Positions 9,649 through 19,812 are shown, counted from the first letter of the stretch. The stretch is 61,616 nt of DNA from Nostoc sp. NMS8 (GCF_017115045.1 NZ_JABXKK010000033.1:1-61616); one strand, 5' to 3'. A program made the numbers and translations. The notes: generated by a model from the letters alone, not told the origin.

Positions 9649-10737
9649 ATGAACGAAGAAGTCTCCAAAAAGCTAGAGTTAATCAGGCAAACCTTGCATG
9701 AAACCGAAGTGCAAGGCGTGCGTTTGCGGGGTACAGACTGGTTTGCCTGGGCGACGGCTGGCGCTTCTAACACCGTGCTGCTGACTGCTGAAACTGGCGT
9801 AGCAGAAGTATTAGTAACTACTGACGAGGCTTGGGTATTAACGGATGAAATAGAAGCCCAGCGTCTTAAAGATGAAGAACTACCTGCTAATTTTAAGGTG
9901 TATGTGAACCCTTGGGCTGATGGTGCTGCCCGTGAGTCTTTTGTTCGTGATGTAACTGGCGGCGGAAAAGTAATTAGCGATCGCCCCATCTCCAATTTAG
10001 AAAAGCCGTTACCCCCATCCCTGCAAAATCACAAACGGGTAATGATGTCAAGTGAATTAGAGCGATATCGTCAAGTCGGGCAAAAAGCTAGTCAGGCAAT
10101 GACAGAGGTACTCAAAGCCGCCAAGCCAACTTGGACAGAATATCAATTAGCAGGTGCGGGTGCAGAGGCATTATGGGCGCAAGGGTTACATCCAGCGCTG
10201 ACACTAGTAGCGGGTGAGAGGCGTTTACCGCTATACCGTCATGCAACAGCCACCGGAGAACAGATTGGACAGCAAGCAATGCTGGTGTTTTGCGCGAGAG
10301 GTTACGGTTTGTATGCAAATCTAACGCGATTTGTTTGTTTTGGTAAGCTTTCAGACGAACGGGCCGAATTACATTCCCATGTGCGTGAAGTAGAAGCAGT
10401 AATTTTAAATTTGTGCCAACCCGGAACCACACTCGATGCAGTTTATCACGCCCTAGCTCAGGCTTATGAGCAGCACGGATTCCCCAATGCCATCCGCGAA
10501 CATCACCAGGGAGGAACCACTGGATATCTAGCGCGAGAAATCGTAGCCAATCCAACCACTACTGATACTTTAGCAGAAGGCATTGCTGTTGCTTGGAACC
10601 CTAGTTTAGCAGGGGCAAAGGTTGAAGATACTTTTGTGATTCTCAAGGATGGAAAGTTAGAAAATCTGACTTTTGATCCAAATTTTCCTAATGTTGAAGT
10701 AGAAGGAAGGTTACGCCCTCTACCTTTGTACAATTAA
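9649..10737 (+). CDS. M24 peptidase-fold protein lacking most metal ligands
   Basis: A 362-residue protein with the creatinase-like N-terminal domain and the C-terminal pita-bread fold of the Xaa-Pro aminopeptidase/M24 family. Aligned by eye to E. coli aminopeptidase P, the five metal ligands fall on V213 and N224 (both Asp normally), G289 (His), N317 (Glu) and E326 (Glu, retained). Only one of five remains, so metal-dependent peptidase activity is unlikely. Possible roles are a metal-free hydrolase, as in creatinase, or a binding/regulatory protein. The frame is intact and the stop is only 5 bp before galK, so it is probably co-transcribed with galK and linked to galactose metabolism. Confidence 0.8.
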   Translation: MNEEVSKKLELIRQTLHETEVQGVRLRGTDWFAWATAGASNTVLLTAETGVAEVLVTTDEAWVLTDEIEAQRLKDEELPANFKVYVNPWADGAARESFVRDVTGGGKVISDRPISNLEKPLPPSLQNHKRVMMSSELERYRQVGQKASQAMTEVLKAAKPTWTEYQLAGAGAEALWAQGLHPALTLVAGERRLPLYRHATATGEQIGQQAMLVFCARGYGLYANLTRFVCFGKLSDERAELHSHVREVEAVILNLCQPGTTLDAVYHALAQAYEQHGFPNAIREHHQGGTTGYLAREIVANPTTTDTLAEGIAVAWNPSLAGAKVEDTFVILKDGKLENLTFDPNFPNVEVEGRLRPLPLYN

Positions 10738-10742
10738 AAATT

Positions 10743-11825
10743 ATGGATTTTGAACAAATATTCGGTAAACCACCTGAAACTCAAGCCAGTGCGCCGGGAA
10801 GAGTAAATTTACTAGGCGAACATACAGACTATAACGATGGCTTCGTTCTGCCAACTGCGATTCCTCAATCTACCACGGTACAGCTAGGTTTGAGTAGCGA
10901 TAGTCAGCATCACTTTTACTCGGAAAATCTCAACGAGCAGGTGAGCATTTCAGATATCAATCATACCCCGTCTGGATTTGCCAGTTATATTTTTGGCTGT
11001 ATTGAGCTTTTGCAAAAAGCAGGACACGCAATACCATCACTTTGTGTGTACGTCAAATCATCGGTTCCTATGGGTTCGGGTTTGTCTAGTAGCGCGGCTT
11101 TAGAAGTAGCAACGCTGCGGGCATTACGCCAACTTCTGAACCTTCCCATTGATGATGTTGAAATCGCCCAATTCGCCCAGCAAGCAGAAATTCAATATGC
11201 TGGCGTGCAATGCGGCATCATGGATCAGATGGCTTCTAGCTTGGCTGATACCGAGCATATCTTATTTTTAGATACTCGGACTTTAGAACGCCGGATAATG
11301 CCTTTGCCTGAGAACGCGGAGATTTTGGTTATTGATAGCGGCGTACCCCGCACCCTTGCCACTAGTGGTTATAACCAGCGCCGGGCTGAGTGTGAGGATG
11401 CGGCGCGATCGCTAGGAGTTAAAGCACTACGAGATATTACTGATGTCGAAGTAACAGAAAAACTACCCGAACCTCTACGGCGGCGTGCCCGTCATGTAGT
11501 TACAGAAGATAACCGCGTCTTGGAAGTATTGCAGGGAGTAACATCTGAGCGCTTTGGCGAATTGATGAACGCATCCCACGCCAGTTTGCGAGACGATTAC
11601 GAAGTGTCTGTACCTGCACTGGATACTCTAGTAGAACTGTTGCAAAAAACTCCGGGAGTATATGGTGCGAAACTCACAGGTGCGGGTTTTGGCGGTGCAA
11701 GTGTCGCTTTGGTTGCGGTTGGTGAAGCCAGAAGTATTGCAACTCATGTTCTTGAACAATACAAGCAAGCAGGTTATAGCGGACAAATTTTGGTTCCTTC
11801 CTTGGAGTTAAGTGATGCAGCCTAA
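10743..11825 (+). CDS. galK: Galactokinase
   Basis: GalK phosphorylates galactose to galactose-1-phosphate with ATP, the entry step of the Leloir pathway. The 360-residue GHMP kinase shows the galactose signature [15 protein letters not shown] (about residues 20-34), the ATP-binding [11 protein letters not shown] (about 110-120), the catalytic aspartate D161 in MDQMASS and the C-terminal KLTGAGFGG. It starts 5 bp after the M24-like gene and overlaps the following cupin-like gene by 11-14 bp, so the three form a tight operon. All motifs are intact. Confidence 0.95.
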   Translation: MDFEQIFGKPPETQASAPGRVNLLGEHTDYNDGFVLPTAIPQSTTVQLGLSSDSQHHFYSENLNEQVSISDINHTPSGFASYIFGCIELLQKAGHAIPSLCVYVKSSVPMGSGLSSSAALEVATLRALRQLLNLPIDDVEIAQFAQQAEIQYAGVQCGIMDQMASSLADTEHILFLDTRTLERRIMPLPENAEILVIDSGVPRTLATSGYNQRRAECEDAARSLGVKALRDITDVEVTEKLPEPLRRRARHVVTEDNRVLEVLQGVTSERFGELMNASHASLRDDYEVSVPALDTLVELLQKTPGVYGAKLTGAGFGGASVALVAVGEARSIATHVLEQYKQAGYSGQILVPSLELSDAA

Positions 11826-12213
11826 AGTTGTTTATGGAAATGCAGGCGTTGAAGGTGTAAATCGTTGGGGATGGTTTATGGGTCACTTTATCACCCCTGA
11901 AGACGATCCGCGTTCTACGGAAATGCTAGAAGTAAAATGGGCTGTTCACAAAACAGGTGAAAGTAGAACTGATTGGGCAGTAAATAACCAAGCTGCGACG
12001 CTTTCAATTCTCATTCACGGAGAATTTCGCCTGCAATTTGAAGATAGAGAAATTTTATTATCTCGTGAAGGTGATTATGTTCTTTGGTGTGCAGGTGTAG
12101 CCCATTGGTGGGTAGCTGAGTCCGACTGCACTATTTTGACTGTCAGATGGCCTTCAAAGCCGGGTGATAGTGTTGAATTGGCTGGAGTGTCAAAGAGTTC
12201 GTTTGCTAAGTAA
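11815..12213 (+). CDS. Cupin-like small protein
   Basis: A 132-residue protein with the beta-strand-rich look of a single cupin domain: [20 protein letters not shown] followed by [18 protein letters not shown], which matches the second cupin motif (G-D...P/A-G-x-x-H). Function is unknown; binding of a sugar or signalling ligand is possible given its position as last gene of the galK operon. ATG 11815 or GTG 11812 both fall inside the end of galK, with TTGGAG upstream. A chimeric fragment of a paralogue lies at 18.4-18.7 kb, so the family was once present twice. Confidence 0.7.
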   Translation: MQPKVVYGNAGVEGVNRWGWFMGHFITPEDDPRSTEMLEVKWAVHKTGESRTDWAVNNQAATLSILIHGEFRLQFEDREILLSREGDYVLWCAGVAHWWVAESDCTILTVRWPSKPGDSVELAGVSKSSFAK

Positions 12214-12954
12214 TTGAGCATAATTAATTTTAATTAGGTTCGATGCTCCCTCATTTGTCAGAATTACTTTGCTTCTCAACATCAGATTTAAGATACAAAG
12301 TCAGATACTTAAGTAGTTGGCTTAAATAATTATAGTTGCGATCGGGCAGAAGCAGGAGGAAAAAGGGTTTCAGCCTTCTTTACTTTTCTTTACATAGTTT
12401 GCTTTTATTGTGCCGACTTACTTATCATTTTCAAAAATCTTTGATATCTACCCTACAAACTTAATTATCTCTATCTTTAGTATTTTTTTTAATCCGTCGA
12501 ACTCACGTAATATTAATCTAAAGATTTTTTGAAGATGAGTTTGTTTCACGTCAAGCCGTGATTTTGATGAAACATGCATCTAATGCGATCGACAAAATAT
12601 CTAGACATATAGAAAATTTATTGCGGATTTCAAGTTAGTGAAGTACACAAGCTAAGTCTCAAAGTCAGGTATAAAACCTGTTTGATATCATGCCCGCCAA
12701 ATTACCAATAATAAAAGAACCCGACCCCCATCAAAGCTGTGCTTTGTCTCCCCTCCCCGCCTGTGGGCAGGGGTGGGGTGATTCGATTTTAATAAGTAAT
12801 CAAGCGGACATAATATTACTTCTGAATTATGAATTCTGACTCCTGAATTCTGCTGTATTGCGGCAAAGCTGGAGTCATTAGGCTTTCTTAATCCCTTGGA
12901 TTGAGACGGAAAAATTATGCAGTGTATAGATTCAACTAATCAGCATTTTGTTTC
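12214..12954. other. 741-bp intergenic region with degenerate repeats
   Basis: No gene is supported here. A C/G-rich palindromic stretch (CCCCTCCCCGCCTGTGGGCA near 12750) followed by GGGGTGGGGTGATTCGATTTTAATA resembles the dispersed repeats elsewhere in the window. Near 12830 is a GAATTCTGACTCCTGAATTC stretch of low complexity. The promoter of the efflux operon is presumably in the last 100 bp but is not obvious. Confidence 0.4.
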
Positions 12955-14217
12955 ATGCTAAAACCTGATTATCTACTTAAATACTTAAGCCTATTACTCG
13001 CAAACCCAGTATTAGTTATCGTACTAATGCTCACAGGATTGACGAGTGGTTGTCAAAAAAACGATCCGGCAGCTAATGCTCAAAGCCCACCACCATTACC
13101 AGTAAAACTTCAGAGAATTGACGCAGGCACAATTGAAGAAAGTTCCGAATTTGTCGGATCGTTGGAGGCGCAGCAAAAAGTCACGCTACAACCGCAAATT
13201 CAGGGTCGAATCGAATCAATTCTCGTTTCAAGTGGTCAGCGAGTGCAGCAGGGTACGCCGATCGCATCTTTGAGTTTAGATCAGGCTCAGGCCAATGTCA
13301 CCAGTTCGATCGCAGCTGCTAGTTCGGTGCAAGCAGCATTGGGTACTGCTCAAGCAGAACAACAACAAGCCGAAGCCCAACGCACCAAAGCGGCTGCAAA
13401 TGTTCAACTGCAACGGACACAATTCAATCGTACCCAACAGTTAGTCAGCGAAGGAGCTGTAGCTAGGCAAGAATCAGACATTGGCCGAAATAATTTACAA
13501 ACTGCTCAAGCAGACCTGCAAACATCCGAAAAGCAAGTTGCAGCAGCTAGGGCATTTGTCCGCCAAGCACAGGCAAATATCCGCCAAGCTCAAGCAAGCA
13601 CGGCTGCGGCGCGAGTCAGCCTCAATTTTAAGCAAGTGGTAGCACCCATTACTGGCATAGTCGGTGAATTTCCGGTCAAAATTGGTGATTATGTCAACAT
13701 CGGACAAACAATCACCACACTCACACAAAACGATTCACTGGATCTCAATCTTTCTATACCCTCAAATCGATTGCGTCAATTACGAACGAACTTACCCGTT
13801 CAGTTAATCGATCCCACTACCCAGCAAGTGATTGGTACAGGTGCGATTAGCTACATTTCCCCAAATGTAAGTTCTAACCAACAGTCAGTTTTGAGCAAAG
13901 CCCGCTTTCGGAATTCCCAAGGGCGATTGCGCGATGGACAATACGTTAGAGCTCGCGTGATTTGGAATCGACAACCAGGTATCTTGATTCCCACCGTCGC
14001 AATTTCTCGCATTGGCGGACAAAGTTTTGTGTTTGTCACCGAAAACAAAACCGTAAATGGACAACAGCAGCAAGTTGTGCATCAGCGTTTAGTGCGCCTG
14101 GGAGATATTCAAGGCACAAATTATCAAGTTATCGATGGGCTTAAATCCGGCGAAACGATTGTAACTTCTGGCATTCTCAAACTTAGAGAAGGCGCACCAA
14201 TCCAACCAATATCATAA
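12955..14217 (+). CDS. RND efflux periplasmic adaptor subunit (membrane fusion protein, lipoprotein)
   Basis: A 420-residue adaptor of the AcrA/MexA type that would connect the inner-membrane RND pump to an outer-membrane channel. The N-terminus has a hydrophobic segment and lipobox LTSGC, so it is probably a lipid-anchored periplasmic protein. A first lipoyl half (VTLQPQIQGRIESILVSSGQ), a long Gln/Ala-rich coiled coil (about residues 120-220) and a second half (VAPITGIVGEFPVKIGD) follow, then beta-barrel and proximal domains. The stop is 18 bp before the permease gene, so the two form an operon. No TolC-type channel gene is nearby. The substrate cannot be predicted. Confidence 0.92.
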   Translation: MLKPDYLLKYLSLLLANPVLVIVLMLTGLTSGCQKNDPAANAQSPPPLPVKLQRIDAGTIEESSEFVGSLEAQQKVTLQPQIQGRIESILVSSGQRVQQGTPIASLSLDQAQANVTSSIAAASSVQAALGTAQAEQQQAEAQRTKAAANVQLQRTQFNRTQQLVSEGAVARQESDIGRNNLQTAQADLQTSEKQVAAARAFVRQAQANIRQAQASTAAARVSLNFKQVVAPITGIVGEFPVKIGDYVNIGQTITTLTQNDSLDLNLSIPSNRLRQLRTNLPVQLIDPTTQQVIGTGAISYISPNVSSNQQSVLSKARFRNSQGRLRDGQYVRARVIWNRQPGILIPTVAISRIGGQSFVFVTENKTVNGQQQQVVHQRLVRLGDIQGTNYQVIDGLKSGETIVTSGILKLREGAPIQPIS

Positions 14218-14235
14218 ATCCAGGATCGATAATTT

Positions 14236-17200
14236 ATGATTTTTTCGATCGCGAATACCTTCATTAAACGCCCGGTATTAACTACCGTTTGCACTCTACT
14301 GATTCTGATTGTCGGTGGCGTGTGTATTCCGTTGCTGCCGCTCAATTACTTACCAGATATTGCACCGATTCGCGTTCAAGTCTCAGCTTCCTATACTGGG
14401 GCGGATGTGGAAACTGTCGAAACTGCGGTGACAACTACGCTGGAGCGACAAATTAACGGCGTTGAGGGAATGCAGTACATGACCTCGAACAGTTCCGCAG
14501 GTAGTAGCCAAATTTCAGTATATTTCGGGGCGCAGACAGATAAAAATATTGCTCAAGTTAATGTCCAGAATCGCCTCGCCCGTGCTACACCTCGCTTACC
14601 AACAACGGTGCAACAATTCGGTGTGACAGCACAAACATCTTCTACAAGTATTTTGTTAGTCTATGCTCTTTATCCCGAAAATAATGAGTATGACGCGCTG
14701 TTTATTAGTAACTATATCGATCTGAATTTGCGAGATCAACTGCTGAGAACGCCCGGAGTTGGGGATTTAACAATTTTTGGTGAAAAGCAGTATGCAATGA
14801 GGTTGTGGCTCGATCCGAATGCACTGGCAAGTCGAGGCTTAACTGTGGCAGATGTCTCTACGGCATTGCGATCGCAAAATATTCTCGCCGGAGCCGGAAC
14901 GTTAGGTCAATCGCCTATCCCTCCAGGTCAAAGTTATGAAATTCCGTTGCGAATTAATGGTCAATTTAAAGATGCGTCAGAGTTTCAAAATCTAGTCATT
15001 CAAGCCGGAAGTAATGGCAATTTAATTAAACTCCAAGATGTTGGTCGTGCAGAACTCGGCTCGGAGACTTACAGCAGCAATGCGAGAAATAATGGTAAGC
15101 CGTCGATTGGGATCGCAATTTATCAGTTACCTGGTAGTAACGCCCTGGATGTGGCGAAAAATGTTCAGGCTCAGATGAATGAGTTGATGAAAGACTTTCC
15201 ACCAGGCTTAAAAGCTGAGATTGTCTACGATACCGTGGGATTTGTGCAAGCGTCACTCGAAGAAGTATTGAAAACACTAGTTGAAGCGATCGCTCTTGTC
15301 GTACTGGTGATTTTTCTGTTTCTACAAAACTGGCGAGCCACAATTATTCCCCTGGTTTCCATTCCCGTTTCACTGATTGGGGCGTTAGCATTCGCTTATA
15401 TATTTAAATTCTCGTTGAATAATTTAACGTTATTTGGCTTAATTTTGGCAACAGGATTAGTTGTAGATGATGCCATTATCGTTGTTGAAGCGATCGCTCG
15501 CAAAGTTGAACAGGGAATGCGACCACTGCAAGCATCAGTCGAGGCAATGGATGAACTTACCGGAGCGGTAGTTTCAACGTCGCTGGTATTGATGGCAGTT
15601 TTTATCCCAGTGGCATTTTTCCCAGGTTCGACCGGAAAAATGTATCAACAGTTTGCGTTGATTATTGCTTTTTCAATCGCCATCTCAACGTTTAATGCTC
15701 TTTCCTTTAGTCCGAGTATATCTGCAATTCTGCTCCGTCCACCTCAGCCGGCACGTGGCCCGCTTGGTTGGTTTTTTGGTCGTTTCAATCAAATTTTACA
15801 ATGGATCATTGACAAGTATTTAGCCAGCGTGAATTTTCTGATTCGCCTTCGTTATGTGGTAATCGGATTATTCGTCGTTGGTTTAGCTGCGACTTATTTT
15901 ATGTTTACCCATGTTCCCACCGGGTTTGTTCCGAGTGAAGACCAGGGAATTGTCTTAGGTATTATTCAAGGGCCAGATGGAGTTGCCCTCAACTATACCG
16001 ACCAAGTAATTACAAAACTCGAACAGATTCTCGAAAAAGAACCAGAGGTGAGTAACGTTTTCGCCACTTCGGGATTTGGCTTCGCTGGTAGTGGCTCAAA
16101 TCGCGGTGTGTTCTTTGCAAAACTCAAGCCGTGGGACGAGCGCACTCAACCCGATCAAAGTGCCTCTGGAATCTTAGCCCGAATCAATAAAGAATTTGCA
16201 ACGATTCCAGAAGCTATTATTACCGCAGTCAGTCCCCCACCGATTCAAGGCTTTAGTACGTTAGGGGGATTTGAGTTACAGCTAGAAGACCGTACCAACG
16301 GAAGATTAACAATCAATGATTTTTTTGCGAATGCTCAAGCGGTGCTAGCCCAAGCAAATCAAAAACCAGCGCTCAAAGGCGGCGTTTTTACACAGTTTAC
16401 TGCTAGTACACCACAGTTTCAAATTGACTTCGATCGCACTCGTTTAGAAGCACTTAACATCGATTTTCAAGAAGCTGTTACCACACTTGGAGCTGCAATT
16501 GGTTCCCAGTATGTCAACGATTTTACTTTGGGACAGCGTAGTTATCGCGTATATGTTCAGGCAGATGCTAACTATCGGCGATCGCCTGATGATATTCGAC
16601 GGCTTTATGTGCGATCGGCAAATAACCAAATGGTGCCATTGAGTGAGGTTGCAAAAATCACGCCCACTACAGGCCCATCTGTAATTTCCCATTACAACGG
16701 CTTCCGCGCGATCGATTTACAAGGTAGAGAAGCATCGGGCTACAGTAGTGGACAGGCGATTCAGGCAATGCAAGAAGCGGTGACTCAAGCAGCAACACCG
16801 GGGGTTGGCAGTGATTGGATTGGCACAGCCCGCGAAGAATTAAGTGCAGGTAACTTGGGGATTTTGATTTTTGGCTTCGGGATCATTATGGTGTTTCTGA
16901 CGCTGGCTGCTCAGTATGAAAGTTATATCGATCCGGCGATTATTCTCTTAACTGTACCGTTAGCGTTGTTAGGCGCATTGAGTGCCTTAGCTTTGCGCGG
17001 TTTGGTGAATGATGTCTACGCGAACGTAGCGTTAGTGATGCTGATTGGATTAGCGTCAAAGAACGCGATTTTGATCGTCGAGTTTGCCAATCAAGCCCTA
17101 GAAGAAGGTGCGACAATTCGACAAGCAGCCGTAACCGCAGCGCAAGAAAGATTCCGACCGATTGTGATGACTTCAAGCGCCTCCTTGCTAGGATTTTTCC

Positions 17201-17493
17201 CCCTGGTAATTGCCACCGGAGCCGGTTCTGCCTCGCGCTGGTCGTTAGGAACAGCCTTATTTGGCGGGCTACTCGTAGCAACGGTTTTGAGTTTGCTGAT
17301 TGTTCCAGTCCTGTACGTAATCATCAAGACTTTGGAAGAACGCTTTTTGAAGAAAAAACCTGCTAATCCCTCTCAACCACCATCCCCAGATGGAAACCAA
17401 GATGGACAATCAAGAGCTAACGCTCATCAACATTCATCTATAATTGTCAAGCAGAATTTTGATGATAACGGACATAATAATTCGAGTAAGTAA
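14236..17493 (+). CDS. RND efflux permease, hydrophobe/amphiphile efflux-1 (AcrB-like) type
   Basis: A 1085-residue inner-membrane proton-driven pump. It begins with the characteristic FIKRPVLTTVCTLLILIVGG first helix, has the large periplasmic domain NGVEGMQYMTSNSS, and the proton-relay pair DD in GLVVDDAIIVVEA of TM4. The second half repeats the fold, ending with a hydrophilic, Gln/Asn/His-rich cytoplasmic tail of about 45 residues. Twelve membrane helices are expected. It follows the adaptor gene directly. Drug or lipid efflux is the family role; the actual substrate is unknown. Confidence 0.95.
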   Translation: MIFSIANTFIKRPVLTTVCTLLILIVGGVCIPLLPLNYLPDIAPIRVQVSASYTGADVETVETAVTTTLERQINGVEGMQYMTSNSSAGSSQISVYFGAQTDKNIAQVNVQNRLARATPRLPTTVQQFGVTAQTSSTSILLVYALYPENNEYDALFISNYIDLNLRDQLLRTPGVGDLTIFGEKQYAMRLWLDPNALASRGLTVADVSTALRSQNILAGAGTLGQSPIPPGQSYEIPLRINGQFKDASEFQNLVIQAGSNGNLIKLQDVGRAELGSETYSSNARNNGKPSIGIAIYQLPGSNALDVAKNVQAQMNELMKDFPPGLKAEIVYDTVGFVQASLEEVLKTLVEAIALVVLVIFLFLQNWRATIIPLVSIPVSLIGALAFAYIFKFSLNNLTLFGLILATGLVVDDAIIVVEAIARKVEQGMRPLQASVEAMDELTGAVVSTSLVLMAVFIPVAFFPGSTGKMYQQFALIIAFSIAISTFNALSFSPSISAILLRPPQPARGPLGWFFGRFNQILQWIIDKYLASVNFLIRLRYVVIGLFVVGLAATYFMFTHVPTGFVPSEDQGIVLGIIQGPDGVALNYTDQVITKLEQILEKEPEVSNVFATSGFGFAGSGSNRGVFFAKLKPWDERTQPDQSASGILARINKEFATIPEAIITAVSPPPIQGFSTLGGFELQLEDRTNGRLTINDFFANAQAVLAQANQKPALKGGVFTQFTASTPQFQIDFDRTRLEALNIDFQEAVTTLGAAIGSQYVNDFTLGQRSYRVYVQADANYRRSPDDIRRLYVRSANNQMVPLSEVAKITPTTGPSVISHYNGFRAIDLQGREASGYSSGQAIQAMQEAVTQAATPGVGSDWIGTAREELSAGNLGILIFGFGIIMVFLTLAAQYESYIDPAIILLTVPLALLGALSALALRGLVNDVYANVALVMLIGLASKNAILIVEFANQALEEGATIRQAAVTAAQERFRPIVMTSSASLLGFFPLVIATGAGSASRWSLGTALFGGLLVATVLSLLIVPVLYVIIKTLEERFLKKKPANPSQPPSPDGNQDGQSRANAHQHSSIIVKQNFDDNGHNNSSK

Positions 17494-17560
17494 AATCTGA
17501 AATAGCTGATTAACTAAGGTTTTACCCCACCCTAACCCTCCCCTTGTGAAAGGGCTACGG

Positions 17561-17703
17561 TGTACACACAAGTTATCGAATCACTACTAGTCCTCGAATT
17601 ACCCCACCCTAGCCCTCCCCTTGTGAAAGGGAAGGGAACAAGATCCTCTTGTTTCCCTCCTTTCTAAGGGGGAATAAGGGAGGTAATACGACTTGTGTGT
17701 ACA
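17561..17703. repeat. MITE-like element with 13-bp inverted ends
   Basis: A perfect inverted repeat, TGTACACACAAGT at 17561-17573 and its complement at 17691-17703, encloses C/G-run palindromic sequence (CCCTCCCCTTGTGAAAGGGA). A second copy of the CCCTCCCCTTGTGAAAGGG phrase lies just outside the left end, so the element seems nested in, or assembled from, the same repeat. The surrounding 17494-18063 gap has no supported gene. Confidence 0.6.
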
Positions 17704-17765
17704 TCGCAGTTGTGAAGAGGAAGGGCTGGGGTGAGATCAAAATCCTGTACATCGAATTCACCGTA

Positions 17766-17828
17766 TTGTTAATGTATTGGCTTGCATTGTTAATGTACTG
17801 GCTTACATTGTTAATGCGTTGGCTTACA
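17766..17828. repeat. 21-bp tandem repeat, three units
   Basis: Three consecutive 21-bp units at 17766-17786, 17787-17807 and 17808-17828, each beginning TTGTTAATG and ending TTGGCTTRCA or close variants. The unit is a multiple of three and would read as a heptapeptide LLMYWLT, but the surrounding small frame has no ribosome binding site and starts in repeat sequence, so coding is doubtful. Confidence 0.8.
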
Positions 17829-18063
17829 TTAAAAACACTAAGCTTTTACGCAAAGCTGTACTTAGAAAGCTAGTTTTATTTTTGCTCTGTTTGTTTGAAA
17901 CCGCCCTGTCTCTTCGCTGGTGCAGAGGGGTTCAGTATCAACTCAACTCAGAATCAGTATTATTACAAGAGGTAAAGATTAAGTTATAACTTTGGAAACC
18001 ACTGACACAATGAAGAGTATCTTCTAATAATTTAGCAAAGCTATAAGCATTGGAGCAAAGCAA

Positions 18064-18342
18064 ATGAACGCTAAATTAATCGTTTTTTCTGGCTTTGTGA
18101 CAGCATTTGTAGGTGCAGGAATTGGTTTTATTACTGCTAATTTACTTCCTTGCCCTTACACAAGTCAAATGTATAAAGGTTTGGAGCAAAAATATACGAT
18201 CGTTGGTGCAGTTGCGGGTTTGCTAATTGGTTCTAGTCAAGAAATGATTCGAGAACTCAAGCAAGAGCGGGATGCAGAAGAAGAATTGCTGCGGGATTTG
18301 AACAAAGCTATTCACTCAAGTACAGATCAAAAAAAATTATGA
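18064..18342 (+). CDS. Small membrane protein of unknown function
   Basis: A 92-residue protein with two predicted membrane segments (VFSGFVTAFVGAGIGFITAN and YTIVGAVAGLLIGSS) separated by a short loop with one cysteine, and a charged, probably helical C-terminal tail (EMIRELKQERDAEEELLRDL). TTGGAG stands about 10 bp before the ATG. The glycine spacing in both helices suggests close helix packing. No family is recognised. It stands alone downstream of the efflux operon. Confidence 0.65.
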   Translation: MNAKLIVFSGFVTAFVGAGIGFITANLLPCPYTSQMYKGLEQKYTIVGAVAGLLIGSSQEMIRELKQERDAEEELLRDLNKAIHSSTDQKKL

Positions 18343-18420
18343 CAATTTTTTGACAAGGACTAACAGCTATAGCAAAAATCTTGATCGCGGTTCTGAAAAA
18401 CTGCAAGGTAAAGCGCCATT

Positions 18421-18669
18421 TTCACAAGTGGTAACTCTGGAATTGAACGGGTAGTTGCACTTACCTTCGCCCGTGAAGCTGCCGATGTGCTGATGTATGC
18501 AGGTGTGTCTATTGGTGGTTTCCTGAGTCCAACTGCACTATATCTGACTGTTACATGCCCTTCAAAGCCAGGCGATCGCGTTGCATTGTCTGGAGTATCA
18601 AAGAATTTAGTTATGTTAACTAATTCGTCAGAATTAATTTTAATTAATTGTTGCAGAGGATTGGTATAA
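18421..18669 (+). pseudogene. Chimeric fragment: SDR N-terminus joined to cupin C-terminus
   Basis: One open frame reads GNSGIERVVALTFAREAADV, which is the cofactor-binding start of a short-chain dehydrogenase (with E for the usual G/R). It then continues as VLMYAGVSIGGFLSPTALYL and TVTCPSKPGDRVALSGVSK. The second part aligns residue by residue with the last 40 residues of the cupin-like protein at 11815-12213 ([26 protein letters not shown]). There is no start codon or ribosome binding site for the SDR part and its first glycines are missing. It is best read as two unrelated genes joined by a deletion. Confidence 0.65.
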
Positions 18670-18772
18670 GCCACTAATTTTAAAAATAGTGCGCTAGTAT
18701 CGACAAGCAATAAAAAAAATTTCTAGAGGTCATTAATACCACTCTAGTTATAAGTTGAAGAGGATAAAAAAG

Positions 18773-19582
18773 ATGGTTCAAAGTATAGGCGGTATAGCGA
18801 AATATTCAGCTACCGACCTAGACCGATTTGCTCAAGAACTGAATCAAGATGGAATTTGTGTCATTCCTGGTGTTTTTGAGCAAAAATTAATTGATGAGTG
18901 GACACAAGCTTTTGAAAAATTATTTCACGAGCGTCAAAACCAACCAGATGGATTGGCTCCTCGTGAAGTTTCCCGCTACTATCTAACCTTGCCTTGGATT
19001 TACCCATTTGCTAATGAGTTAGTTTTTGCCAATCCAGTGATTATGGGTATCCTAGATCGCGTGTTTTTCCAAGAATACGTAATGGTTCAGATGGGAGTTG
19101 ATGTCCCATTCCAGGGTTCAGATTATCAGGAAACCCATCGGGATTTTCGACCATTATTTAGCGATCGCATAGTTACCCCACTTTACGCCCTCGCAGTCAA
19201 CTTTCCCCTTGTGGAAGTAACCGCAGAAAACGGGCCGTTTCAAATGGCGCGTGGTACCCATGTCATACCGCGAGAAGAGGGATTAGAAAAGGTTGCTAGT
19301 GGTGAAATTCCGATGGAATCCTTTTATATGCAGCCAGGTGACGTGATGGTGCGATCGCCTTTAGCACTGCATCGCGGTTCCCCAAATCGGACAAACCACC
19401 CAAGACCGATGGTAGTCATGGGCTATGCGATGCATTGGTTGCATACGCCAAAGGTAGATTTGACTCTCTCACAAGACTACTATGAAAGCCTCTCAGAAAA
19501 ACTAAAGCAGATGCTACGGTGTCAGCTAGTAGAAAGCTTACCTAAGAACAAAGTCGAAACTTACGTGAATTTTAAATACTAG
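18773..19582 (+). CDS. Phytanoyl-CoA dioxygenase (PhyH) family protein
   Basis: A 269-residue Fe(II)/2-oxoglutarate-dependent oxygenase of the PhyH family. The facial triad is visible as H122-x-D124 (THRDF) and H200 (ALHRG), with a following basic stretch suited to binding 2-oxoglutarate. The substrate is not predictable; members hydroxylate lipids, small metabolites or sugar-linked compounds. ATG 18773 is chosen over TTG 18755 because GAAGAGGA lies eight bases upstream of it. The gene lies between the debris region and the GH43 gene, on the same strand; a link to glycan metabolism is possible but unproven. Confidence 0.85.
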   Translation: MVQSIGGIAKYSATDLDRFAQELNQDGICVIPGVFEQKLIDEWTQAFEKLFHERQNQPDGLAPREVSRYYLTLPWIYPFANELVFANPVIMGILDRVFFQEYVMVQMGVDVPFQGSDYQETHRDFRPLFSDRIVTPLYALAVNFPLVEVTAENGPFQMARGTHVIPREEGLEKVASGEIPMESFYMQPGDVMVRSPLALHRGSPNRTNHPRPMVVMGYAMHWLHTPKVDLTLSQDYYESLSEKLKQMLRCQLVESLPKNKVETYVNFKY

Positions 19583-19700
19583 TCGTCTATCGCATTAAGT
19601 CTGATAGGTGAATCAAATTTCAATTTCCCTTCTTTCCTTCTTCCTTTGCGTCCTTTACGGTTCGTTCTCTTATCTCTCAATAATGGGACAGACCACTAGC

Positions 19701-19812
19701 AATACGGTGCGGGTTTTGATCCCCCCGCCTACGGCGACCCCGGCTTGAAAGCCCCCCTTTTTAAGGGGGTTGGGGGATCTTCAAAATATTAAAACGTTAA
19801 CCGAACCGTATT
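19701..19812. mobile_element. MITE-like element flanked by 9-bp direct repeats
   Basis: The element starts AATACGGT (19701-19708) and ends ACCGTATT (19805-19812), with a C/G-run core (CCCCCCTTTTTAAGGGGG). The 9-bp sequence GACCACTAG occurs immediately outside both ends, at 19691-19699 and 19815-19823, as expected of a target-site duplication. The core resembles families A and B elsewhere in the window but the ends differ. Confidence 0.6.

Noticed and set aside
17649..17873. 74-codon frame containing the 21-bp tandem repeat
   Set aside because: It begins inside a MITE-like element and its hydrophobic heptapeptide repeat is a simple reading of the tandem DNA repeat.
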